Source: an uncultured Lachnoclostridium sp.
GTDB lineage: Bacteria; Bacillota; Clostridia; Lachnospirales; Lachnospiraceae
Length of the DNA: 64,000 nt
Reading direction: 5' to 3'
Assembly: GCA_948330435.1 (NCBI GenBank)
Contig: CAOJBY010000003.1
Location: 1 to 64,000 of the forward strand
Shown here: in pieces, positions 33,080 through 40,357 of the stretch
Numbering within the stretch: the stretch's first letter is position 1
Layout of the letters: each line of letters begins with the position of its first letter
Made by a program: the position numbers and the translations under genes
Notes under the pieces: model-generated
The model's database searches: none
The model's input: the letters and a program-made list of their open reading frames with translations, nothing else
Told to the model about the DNA's origin: nothing

Positions 33080-33784
33080 CTACAGATTCTGTAGATGGTT
33101 CTTATACCTCTCAATGCACTCCGTAAACAGCCGGACCGCATGCTCAGACTCCCCATGCCGGATATATTCTGTGGACTTTACCAGAGCTTCGTAAGTATTT
33201 TCCCGCCCGATATATTCGCAATAGTCTGCCCAGGCAGAGATGGAAGCAGTAAAAAATGCATTCATAATGAGGGGAACAATACAGTTTCCGCTTAAAGACG
33301 CAATGGTTTTCCGATACATGAAAAGGGCGGTTGCAAAGGTATTTATATCCGATGCAAGCGTCTTTTTTACGTCCTCCTGTAAAGCCTCCAGCTTTCGGAT
33401 ATGCTCCGGATCCCGAAGTTCTGCCAGGATTTGGATGCAGGGGCATTCCAGATAAAGGCGTGTTTCCAAAAGGCTGATCAGCATCTTCTTATCCGGCATA
33501 TCGCCCCGATAGCGTATGATGGCGAGAAGGGTATCCAGATTGCCGGTGCTGGTATAGTCGGCGACGTAGACACCTTGCCGGGACATAACGTCCAGAAAGC
33601 CTATGCGGACCAACTCCCGAATGCCCTCATGGACTACCGTTTTGCTGATTCCCATGGTGTCGGACAGTTCTCGCTCCGTAGGAAGCCGATCCCCGGGCTT
33701 TAATTCGCCGGATAAAATCATTTCTTCAAGCTGAGATAAAAATAATTCTTTGATGGATGGTGCGTCGATTTTTCGGAAAGCCAA
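33080..33784 (-). CDS. GntR-family regulator, FadR/FCD type
   Basis: This 234-residue protein has a GntR winged helix at about residues 8-75 (GELKPGDRLPTERELSDTMG, ISKTVVHEGIRELVRIGFLD). A helical FCD ligand domain with possible metal-binding histidines follows (LETRLYLECPCIQILAELRD). Such regulators respond to organic acids. It is transcribed away from the hypB cluster, and a perfect FadR-type operator (TGGTCCGACCA at 34088-34098) lies in front of that cluster, so it is probably its regulator. The gap 33000-33079 holds nothing clear. Confidence 0.88.
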   Translation of the reverse strand: MAFRKIDAPSIKELFLSQLEEMILSGELKPGDRLPTERELSDTMGISKTVVHEGIRELVRIGFLDVMSRQGVYVADYTSTGNLDTLLAIIRYRGDMPDKKMLISLLETRLYLECPCIQILAELRDPEHIRKLEALQEDVKKTLASDINTFATALFMYRKTIASLSGNCIVPLIMNAFFTASISAWADYCEYIGRENTYEALVKSTEYIRHGESEHAVRLFTECIERYKNHLQNL

Positions 33785-33825
33785 AGTTCATTCCCACTTT
33801 CTAAATTGATAAATATACCTGTTGA

Positions 33826-34031
33826 AGCGTTGCAAAATAACCCGGCAGGCTTTTTCCATATCCGTGTTCGGACGATTCACGTACACTTTGTCTGCTCTGA
33901 GCGTACATTACCCTGGCAAATTTCAAATATTTAATGATTTCTTGGCAATGTACGCTCATATCATACAAAATGTACGTGAATAGCCGGACACTTGATATTG
34001 GAAAAAGCCTGCCGGGTTATTTTGCAACGCT
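33826..34031. repeat. 206-bp near-perfect hairpin element
   Basis: The left arm 33826-33912 and the right arm 33944-34031 are inverted copies about 87 bases long. Long runs are identical, for example AGCGTTGCAAAATAACCCGG at 33826-33845 against 34012-34031, and again TTCACGTACA and GAGCGTACATT. Mismatches concentrate in two short patches. The loop is about 31 bases and AT-rich. No reading frame is present. It looks like a MITE-type or foldback element between two divergent transcription units. Confidence 0.85.
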
Positions 34032-34086
34032 CCTTTATATCTCTGGATAGATAGTATCATATCAAAACCGGAAAAGTCAACAAAAT

Positions 34087-34099
34087 CTGGTCCGACCAG
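34087..34099. promoter_or_regulatory. FadR-type operator upstream of hypB
   Basis: TGGTCCGACCA at 34088-34098 matches the E. coli FadR core TGGTCNGACCA exactly, flanked by C and G that extend the dyad. A further GGACCAG follows directly at 34099-34105. TTGACA at 34114-34119 could be a -35 box, but no good -10 box is evident at normal spacing. Confidence 0.65.
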
Positions 34100-34209
34100 G
34101 ACCAGAAAAAAGTTTGACACTTTTTTGTCAACTATGTCAATTTACAAGGGACGAAATGTGTCGGAAAATAGAATTATATAACCTTGTACACTGTGGGCGG
34201 GAGAAGAAG

Positions 34210-34881
34210 ATGGAAAAGAATGTGCGTGTCATAGAAGTCAAGCGAAGTATTTTTGAAAATAACGACAAGGACGCCGAGCGTCTGCGGGCGGAGTTGAAAG
34301 AGAAAAAGGTGTTTCTTCTGAACCTGATGTCCTCTCCGGGTTCAGGGAAGACGACGACGCTTCTGGCTCTTGGAAAAGCCCTGGAGGGACGGCTTAAAAT
34401 GGGAGTCATGGAGGCGGACATAGATTCTGCGGTGGATGCCGAGACCATGATAAAGGCGGGCATCAAATCCATTCAGATCCATACGGGAGGTATGTGCCAC
34501 CTGGACGCCGATATGACCCGGCAGGGCCTGTATGAGTTTGGCATGGAGGATGCGGAGCTGATTGTCCTGGAGAATGTGGGCAATCTGGTGTGCCCGGCGG
34601 AATTTGACACCGGAGCCGTGAAAAATATGACGATTCTCTCCGTGCCGGAGGGAGATGATAAGCCCCTCAAATATCCGCTGATGTATGAGAAATGCGATCT
34701 TCTGGTGATTAATAAGACGGACGTTCTGCCTTATTTTGATTTTCAGAAAGAACGGGTGGAGAAATATGCAAAAATGCGGAATCCCCATATTGACATTCTC
34801 TATATTTCCGCAAAGACAGGAGAGGGAATAGAGGAACTGGCGGACTGGATTGCGGATCAGGTGAAAATTTGGACCATGTAA
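34210..34881 (+). CDS. hypB: Nickel-insertion GTPase HypB
   Basis: The 223-residue SIMIBI GTPase has the P-loop MSSPGSGKTTT near residue 40, EADIDSAVDAE, the metal-site motif GGMCHLDADM, ENVGNLVCPAEFD, and NKTDVLPYFDF. HypB delivers nickel to hydrogenase or urease apoenzymes together with HypA. The start at 34210 follows GGGAGAAGAAG. No hydrogenase or urease lies in the window, and hypA closes the same gene cluster at 43.2 kb, so the client enzyme is probably encoded between them. Confidence 0.9.
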   Translation: MEKNVRVIEVKRSIFENNDKDAERLRAELKEKKVFLLNLMSSPGSGKTTTLLALGKALEGRLKMGVMEADIDSAVDAETMIKAGIKSIQIHTGGMCHLDADMTRQGLYEFGMEDAELIVLENVGNLVCPAEFDTGAVKNMTILSVPEGDDKPLKYPLMYEKCDLLVINKTDVLPYFDFQKERVEKYAKMRNPHIDILYISAKTGEGIEELADWIADQVKIWTM

Positions 34882-34934
34882 GCCTGTGAAAGGGCGTTCA
34901 ACAGGGAGCACTGGCCATAGAAAGGGAAACAGTT

Positions 34935-35699
34935 ATGGAAGAGAAGAAAACAGTTATTCTGGCAGTGGCCGGAAAGGGAGGCGTAGGGAAAACCTCCATT
35001 GCGGCAACCATTGTCCGGTTATTAGTAGAGGGGTATCCGGACAAACGGATTCTTGCCATTGACGCAGACCCGGCAGTGGGATTGTCTACTGCACTTGGGA
35101 TTGATGTGGAGACTACCGTAGATGACATCCGCAAAGCCGTAGTCGCCACGGCGGAGGGCGGCGACACAAAAAATGCCGTTGAATTATTGGGAGAAGCCAG
35201 ATACCGCATCTTTGATGCACTGGTGGAGACAGACGGCTTTAGCTTTATCGCCATTGGCCGTCCGGAGACAGCGGGCTGCTATTGCAAGATCAATTCCTAT
35301 CTCAAAGAAGTGATCAGCATATTATCAGAAAATTTCGATTATGTAATCATTGACGGGGAAGCGGGAATCGAACAGATCAACCGCCGGGTTATGGAAAAGG
35401 TGACCCATCTGCTTTTGATTACAGATTCCAGCAAAAAGGGAACCCAGGTGATAAAGACAATCCGGCAGGTGGCCGATGAGCTGATGATGTATGAGCAGAT
35501 TGGAATGATAGCAAACCGCCTGCCATCCATGGCGGTGAAAGAACTGATAGATACCGGTGACATTCCGGCACTGGCATATATTCCGTCAGACCTATCATTG
35601 GCAGAGTTTGACTTAAAGGGAGAGAACGTGTTCTATCTTCCGGAGGATGCGGCGATCGTACAGGGAGTAAAAGAAGCACTTGAGAAGCTGCTTCTGTAA
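34935..35699 (+). CDS. cooC: CooC-type nickel-insertion ATPase
   Basis: The 254-residue MinD/ParA-like ATPase has the deviant Walker A AVAGKGGVGKTSIAATI, then IDADPAVGLSTALG and DYVIIDGEAGIEQINRRV. GRPETAGCYCKIN near residue 115 carries the C-x-C pair by which CooC dimers hold nickel or zinc. CooC loads nickel into the active-site cluster of CO dehydrogenase or acetyl-CoA synthase. It follows hypB by 53 bases, with AAAGGGAAAC as ribosome-binding site. Confidence 0.85.
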   Translation: MEEKKTVILAVAGKGGVGKTSIAATIVRLLVEGYPDKRILAIDADPAVGLSTALGIDVETTVDDIRKAVVATAEGGDTKNAVELLGEARYRIFDALVETDGFSFIAIGRPETAGCYCKINSYLKEVISILSENFDYVIIDGEAGIEQINRRVMEKVTHLLLITDSSKKGTQVIKTIRQVADELMMYEQIGMIANRLPSMAVKELIDTGDIPALAYIPSDLSLAEFDLKGENVFYLPEDAAIVQGVKEALEKLLL

Positions 35700-35700
35700 C

Positions 35701-35862
35701 TGGAAATTTTTCTATATAGAGGTGTACTTACAAGATATTGCGGAACTTTAAACAGCAACACCTTGAACAGTGCCAGATGGATTTACAGGAACGGTTTTAA
35801 GTGACTGGAAATTCATCTAAGTAAGTGGTACTGGAAAGGTGTTGCGGAACTTTAAATAAGAG
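35701..35862 (+). repeat. Structured intergenic repeat, copy B plus half copy
   Basis: 35701-35750 is the right half of one copy (TCTATATAGAGGTGTACTTA ... GATATTGCGGAACTTT). 35751-35862 is a full copy. Its basal stem is GCAACACCTT (35755-35764) with AAGGTGTTGC (35836-35845). The next pairs are CAGTGCCA (35768-35775) with TGGTACTG (35826-35833), and AGATGGATTT (35775-35784) with AAATTCATCT (35809-35818). The end CGGAACTTTAAATAAGAGG supplies the ribosome-binding site of the gene at 35869. Confidence 0.75.
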
Positions 35863-35868
35863 GTAAAG

Positions 35869-37059
35869 ATGAAAGACTTAAAGCATTTGTATTTTTTTGA
35901 AAAGCTTTTGGAGGATGCCAATAATGAATTGGTCTGCCAGGCTCAGGCGGAGGGTCGGAAATGCATAGCCACTGTCTGTGAGAATATTCCGGAGCCGCTG
36001 CTGAATCTGCCGGGGACTTTTTCCGTGCGTCTTCGGGCTCCCCGTACCGGTTCCATTGAAATGGCGACCTACTATCTTACAAGCTTTCTCTGTGAATATA
36101 CGAGGGTGCTGCTGGAACGTGCCATTGAGGGCGGTTACAATTTTACAGATTGCATGATCACGCCGGACGGATGCTCCATGCTGAACCGCTGTGCGGAAAA
36201 TATGGAGCTTCTCCACACCATGCAAAAAGAGCATTTCTTCTGGGAGTACATGGAGATCCCCATGAAAGCCGATGACAATGGGCTGAATCTCTATACGCTT
36301 CAGTGCCAAAATCATATTTTGAATCCCCTGAGAGAGCAATTTGGCATTGACACCTCGGATGCTGCCATTCGAAAGGCGGTGGAGGAGCATAATCGTGTCT
36401 GTGAGCTTATTCGCCAGATTGGGGAGTACCGAAAAGAGGATCATCCAAGGCTTACCGGGTATGAGTTTCATATTCTTACCATGGCAACTTATGTGGCACC
36501 AAAGGATCTGCTTATCGAAAAGCTTACGGAAACTCTGGAGGAACTGAAAACCCGAAAGCCGGAGGAAAAGAATCCCTACCGGATCCGGGTGGTGCTGGTG
36601 GGCTCGGAAGTGGATGATGTGGACCTGGTGCGGCTGATTGAGGATTGCGGGGCCTATGTGTGTGCGGATCGTTTTTGCTATGGGTCATTTCCCGGACGGG
36701 ACACCATAGAGTTAAAGGAAGAAGGGGACGCACTGACCCAGATCTGTAGGCAGTACATGTACCGGGGACAGTGTGCCAGATATATGAATCAGGAGAAGAT
36801 TCAGGAACGGCGTAGGTATGTGAATCGGCTTGCAAAGGAATACCATGGGGATGGAATCATCTATCAGCAGATCAAGTTTTGCGATCCATGGGCTTATGAA
36901 CGTATGGTGGGGACCCAGGTTCTGCGTGATGAATACCATTATCCCGTTCTGTCTGTGGACCGTCCTTATGCGGTGGGCAATTCCGGACAGCTTCGCACTC
37001 GTGTTCAGGCCTTTGTGGAGAGCGTGGAGCTGAAAAAGATCCAGGGAGGTGTAAGATAA
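35869..37059 (+). CDS. 2-hydroxyacyl-CoA dehydratase-like protein (HgdB family), first
   Basis: The 396-residue protein has the layout of HgdB/HgdA subunits: FSVRLRAPRTGSIEMATYYL, TDCMITPDGCSMLNRCAEN, a Rossmann-like stretch IRVVLVGSEVDDVDLVRLIE, ADRFCYGSF, IKFCDPWAYERMVGTQ and NSGQLRTRVQAFVESVE. Conserved cysteines at DGCSMLNR, FCYGS and KFCDPW are those that hold the [4Fe-4S] clusters in the family. Members perform ATP-driven low-potential reductions or dehydrations after activation by an HgdC-type ATPase, which is encoded 1.6 kb downstream. The stop directly abuts the next start, so the two gene products probably form a complex. Confidence 0.82.
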   Translation: MKDLKHLYFFEKLLEDANNELVCQAQAEGRKCIATVCENIPEPLLNLPGTFSVRLRAPRTGSIEMATYYLTSFLCEYTRVLLERAIEGGYNFTDCMITPDGCSMLNRCAENMELLHTMQKEHFFWEYMEIPMKADDNGLNLYTLQCQNHILNPLREQFGIDTSDAAIRKAVEEHNRVCELIRQIGEYRKEDHPRLTGYEFHILTMATYVAPKDLLIEKLTETLEELKTRKPEEKNPYRIRVVLVGSEVDDVDLVRLIEDCGAYVCADRFCYGSFPGRDTIELKEEGDALTQICRQYMYRGQCARYMNQEKIQERRRYVNRLAKEYHGDGIIYQQIKFCDPWAYERMVGTQVLRDEYHYPVLSVDRPYAVGNSGQLRTRVQAFVESVELKKIQGGVR

Positions 37060-38610
37060 ATGGGAAAAGCGGTGGGAAGTGAACGGCTTGGAAGCTTTTA
37101 TACCAACGGGAAAGTGCGAAAACGCCGGGAATGGCGGGGAGTGAAAGACACCTTTTATGATTACACCAGGTGGCTTCATATCATGGGGATTCTCTCGAAG
37201 TTTATTGTGAAGCCCCGGAACATCAAAGCCTTTTTCCGCTATCGATGGATGGGCAATTATCTTGCGGCTCCCATGATGGTGGACCGTCATACCCAGGGAC
37301 TTCGGGGACCGCAGCTTCGTATTGCTCATACGGAGTTTGATTTGGTCATGGAGGATATTGCAAAACTGTTGGACAATCTTTTCAGAGGTGACCGGAAAAT
37401 TGGAAACGACAAGGAGTTTTCCAAAAAGGTTGTATTGATGGACGAAAATGAAATGACGGCGGTTATGATGGGATTTCCCAATTTAAAGGGATTGAGCCGT
37501 GAGACTCCGTCCGTCTACGTGTCCGTGCTTTTGAACCAGTATGCGGTATGCCATTATCTGGATGTGGCTCAGGAATTCGGACTTTCCGGAGATGTCTGTC
37601 CCATGCCGGCGGCAGAGGTGGGAGTGTCCATTGAGGATGATTTTCCGGTGCTTGGGGCCTGTGCCATTCAGTGCAATACCACCTGCGACGGCTCGCTTAT
37701 GGGAAACGGAGTCATCTCCAAGCGGCTGGAACTGGAGGATGGGGTTCCCTGCTTTCAGCTGGCGGCACCTCTCCGCCACCGGGAGGAGGACGTGCAGGAG
37801 TATGCGGCCCAGGAGATCCGCAATGCCATTCAATTTATTGAGGAGCATACAGGGGAGACCTGGGATTGGGACTACTATTTTGAGTGTGCGAAACGGGTCA
37901 ACGAATCCACCCGCCATCGGATGGAATGGCTGGAAATGAATAAGACGGATTATCCCCAGGTTTTTGGATCCAATCTGGCCCTCTATACGGAGACCAATTA
38001 CATGGCCATCTGCGGAAAGGTTCCGGAATTTGTGGATGCGGACCGAAAGATCTCTGCCATAGCGGAGAGGGCTTACCGGAAGAAAACCATGGTGGTGAAA
38101 GAATACCGCCACCGGGCTATTATCTGGGGCGTGCAGTCCCATTTCTACTTTGATTTTCTCATTTGGCTGCAGAATTGCTGGGGAATACTGCCCCTCACGG
38201 ATATGCTCTCCATGGTGTCCACAAAAATGCTCTCGGAGGATGACAGGGAACAGGCGATCTACGATATGGCATGGCTTACGGAAAATATGATCATGCGGAA
38301 CCGTACCCACGGCGGCTACAAGGTACTGCTGGATGAGCTTTGGGAGTTCTGTGAGGAATTCCGGGCAGATACGGTGATTCTCTGGGAGCACATCAGCTGT
38401 AAGGCTTTGGATGGGATGCACGGGCAGTTTGAGGAGAAAGCGAGAGAACGGGGAATCCATCTTATTTGGGTGGATCACGATCTGTTTGATCCCCGCATTA
38501 TTTCCCGGCAGGAGATTCGTGATCAGGTGAACCGGTACATGCGGACCGTTTTTCGGGAGGAACCCATCGATCCGACCCTTGAGGTGATTTCGGATGAGCA
38601 TTCCTGGTAG
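37060..38610 (+). CDS. 2-hydroxyacyl-CoA dehydratase-like protein (HgdB family), second
   Basis: The 516-residue partner begins with a unique basic region of about 80 residues. The HgdB-like body follows: NQYAVCHYLDVAQEFGLSGD, LGACAIQCNTTCDGSLMGNG, TMVVKEYRHRAIIWGVQSHF, NRTHGGYKVLLDEL, ILWEHISCKALDGMHGQFEE and DHDLFDPRIISRQEIRDQV. Cysteines at CAIQCNTTC and ISCKA are candidate cluster ligands. It is longer than the usual roughly 400-residue subunits. Translation is coupled to the preceding gene (TAA-ATG). No CoA-transferase or hydroxyacyl dehydrogenase is nearby, so a classical amino-acid fermentation dehydratase is unlikely. Confidence 0.78.
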   Translation: MGKAVGSERLGSFYTNGKVRKRREWRGVKDTFYDYTRWLHIMGILSKFIVKPRNIKAFFRYRWMGNYLAAPMMVDRHTQGLRGPQLRIAHTEFDLVMEDIAKLLDNLFRGDRKIGNDKEFSKKVVLMDENEMTAVMMGFPNLKGLSRETPSVYVSVLLNQYAVCHYLDVAQEFGLSGDVCPMPAAEVGVSIEDDFPVLGACAIQCNTTCDGSLMGNGVISKRLELEDGVPCFQLAAPLRHREEDVQEYAAQEIRNAIQFIEEHTGETWDWDYYFECAKRVNESTRHRMEWLEMNKTDYPQVFGSNLALYTETNYMAICGKVPEFVDADRKISAIAERAYRKKTMVVKEYRHRAIIWGVQSHFYFDFLIWLQNCWGILPLTDMLSMVSTKMLSEDDREQAIYDMAWLTENMIMRNRTHGGYKVLLDELWEFCEEFRADTVILWEHISCKALDGMHGQFEEKARERGIHLIWVDHDLFDPRIISRQEIRDQVNRYMRTVFREEPIDPTLEVISDEHSW

Positions 38611-38666
38611 GAAGATTACGCAGGACATCTAGTCTGGGAATGCGGAACTATAATAAAAAGGAGCAG
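38611..38666 (+). repeat. Short degenerate structured-repeat relative, copy E
   Basis: The gap ends with TGCGGAACTATAATAAAAAG and GAG, very close to the 3' end of the structured repeats (CGGAACTTTAAATAGGAG), and again provides the ribosome-binding site. The preceding stem is reduced to ACGCA/TGCG, so it may be a truncated copy. Confidence 0.35.
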
Positions 38667-38670
38667 CAGT

Positions 38671-39456
38671 ATGAAATATTTTGGCGGATGTGATTCGGGA
38701 AGTACCTATACAAAATGTGTAATTATTGACGAAAACGGGAAGATGGCAGCAAATGTCACGCTTCGGAGCCGCATCAATTCCGTGCTCAGTGCGGAGGATG
38801 CCTTGAACCAGGCCGTGGCACAGGTGCCGGAATTGAGCAGTATTAAGGATCTAACCTATCTGGTAGGCACTGGCTATGGGCGTAATAAGGTTCCGTTTGC
38901 CGATGAGAACATCTCCGAGATTAGCTGTCATGCCATGGGAGTGCATGTGGCGGATCCAAGTGTGAAAGCGATTATTGACATTGGCGGGCAGGATGTAAAG
39001 GGGATCTCCGTGGATACGGACGGAACCGTACGCAATTTTGCCATGAATGACAAATGTGCGGCAGGAACGGGACGTTTTTTTGAGGCAATGGCCAGGGCTT
39101 TCGAGATGGATTTGGATGAATTTTCCAGATTATCCTTAAAGGCAAAAAACGTGATCCCCATTACCTCCCAGTGTACCGTATTTGCGGAATCCGAGGTGAT
39201 TTCCCTGGTGGGAGAGGGAAAACCCATGGATGAGATTGCGGCAGGCATCGAACTGTCCGTTGCAAAAAGATGCTTTGTCATGTCCAAGAAAGCAGGAGCC
39301 GTGAGCAGTATTGCCCTGACCGGAGGATGTGCAAAAAATGAGGGCTTAAAGGCGGCGATTGAGAAAGTTTTGAATTTGAAAGTGATAGAGCTTTCCATCG
39401 ATCCCCAGCTTATGGGAGCCCTTGGGGCTGCGGAATTTGCCCGGCAGAAAGGATAG
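38671..39456 (+). CDS. HgdC-type ATPase activator (BadF/BcrA family)
   Basis: The 261-residue ASKHA-fold ATPase has FGGCDSGSTYTKCVIID, ALNQAVAQV, VKAIIDIGGQDVKGISVDTD, the cluster cysteines NDKCAAGTGRF near residue 129 and SQCTVFAESE near 167, and ALTGGCAKNEGLKAAIEKVL. The dimer holds one [4Fe-4S] cluster between subunits and shoots electrons into HgdB-type partners on ATP hydrolysis. Its length is that of known activators. It lies just behind the two HgdB-family genes, as expected for their activator. Confidence 0.92.
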   Translation: MKYFGGCDSGSTYTKCVIIDENGKMAANVTLRSRINSVLSAEDALNQAVAQVPELSSIKDLTYLVGTGYGRNKVPFADENISEISCHAMGVHVADPSVKAIIDIGGQDVKGISVDTDGTVRNFAMNDKCAAGTGRFFEAMARAFEMDLDEFSRLSLKAKNVIPITSQCTVFAESEVISLVGEGKPMDEIAAGIELSVAKRCFVMSKKAGAVSSIALTGGCAKNEGLKAAIEKVLNLKVIELSIDPQLMGALGAAEFARQKG

Positions 39457-39462
39457 AACAGG

Positions 39463-39627
39463 ATGGGATTTTTACATATCTTATTAATTTTAGCAATTGT
39501 TGCTCTGTGCTTATTTGTGCTGACATTTCTTGTGTATTTTTTCAATCTTGACATGAAGCTTACGGCAGCACTGGCTCCCTGGTTTGAAAAGCATTATGAC
39601 AAGGTAGACAGGGATAAGCATTTATAA
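39463..39627 (+). CDS. 54-residue single-span membrane protein
   Basis: ATG 39463 opens a 54-codon frame. After MGFL it has one strongly hydrophobic helix (HILLILAIVALCLFVLTFLV) and a polar C-terminal tail (LAPWFEKHYDKVDRDKHL). AACAGG is a weak ribosome-binding site, but the stop codon overlaps the next start as TAATG, which argues that it is translated. It may anchor the complex to the membrane; I do not know a family for it. Confidence 0.6.
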   Translation: MGFLHILLILAIVALCLFVLTFLVYFFNLDMKLTAALAPWFEKHYDKVDRDKHL

Positions 39628-40340
39628 TGGAAATGAAGCTGTATGATGAAGTGATAAAGAAATGTCAGGATCGATTGGAGACGGAAGAAAGCCGGCAATT
39701 GTCTCTTGAAGAAACTGGATGGCCGGAGGTTTCCGACCGGAGCATGATTTTGAGGAGCGATATGGCCTACGAATTGGGCGGAGAAAGGTTTCCTGCCATT
39801 GGCTGTACCATGATCACGGCCAATCCGGAATTGGTCCCTTCGGACAAAATTACGCTTTTGGGAAAGGATCTGCCGGAGATTCAAGGGGATGTCCCTTATG
39901 GCCGGATTGCCCTGGTGCGTGTGGACGAGGAGACACTGGGAGAGGGGCAGGTCTTGTATCAGGCTGTCCGGGCACTTGAATATACCAGGTACCATTTTTA
40001 TCCGGAGGGATTTATGATGCGGGTGTCGGCTTTTAAACAAAGGGAGAGCGTCCGCATCGGAAAGGCCGCCCTTGCAAAGGGATTGGATTTTACAAAGACC
40101 GGGAACCGTATGATTTCGGCATTTCACAAAAATCTTTCGGTGAGAGCAGTTCACATCTATTATATAACCAGGGAGGATTTTGATTATAAGCTGCTTGAAT
40201 CATTTGCGAAAGAGACGGAAAGCATTACCCAGACTATCGATCACATTTTAAAAACCAGCCTTATGGACTGCAAAGCCTGCAGCCTGAAAAAAGTGTGCGA
40301 TGAGGTGGAGGGACTTCGGGAACTCCACTTTAAGAACTAA
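39627..40340 (+). CDS. Acetyl-CoA synthase (AcsB/CdhC)-like domain protein
   Basis: The 237-residue protein resembles the central domain of the acetyl-CoA synthase beta subunit: RSDMAYELGGERFPAIGC, SDKITLLGKDLPEIQGDVPY, VRIGKAALAKGLDFTKTG then HKNLSVRAVHIYYIT. It ends DCKACSLKKVCDEVEGLREL, a C-x2-C-x5-C group. The full A-cluster domain with its six cysteines is missing, and length is about a third of AcsB. Translation is coupled to the small membrane protein. Together with CooC, HypA and HypB it suggests a nickel or iron-sulfur centre related to, but not the same as, CODH/ACS. Confidence 0.65.
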   Translation: MEMKLYDEVIKKCQDRLETEESRQLSLEETGWPEVSDRSMILRSDMAYELGGERFPAIGCTMITANPELVPSDKITLLGKDLPEIQGDVPYGRIALVRVDEETLGEGQVLYQAVRALEYTRYHFYPEGFMMRVSAFKQRESVRIGKAALAKGLDFTKTGNRMISAFHKNLSVRAVHIYYITREDFDYKLLESFAKETESITQTIDHILKTSLMDCKACSLKKVCDEVEGLRELHFKN

Positions 40341-40357
40341 TAATAGGAGGAAAAGTT

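Noticed and set aside
35869..39456. Classical 2-hydroxyglutaryl- or lactoyl-CoA dehydratase pathway
   Set aside because: No CoA-transferase, hydroxyacid dehydrogenase or acyl-CoA dehydrogenase is nearby, the second subunit is over 500 residues, and nickel factors flank the genes.
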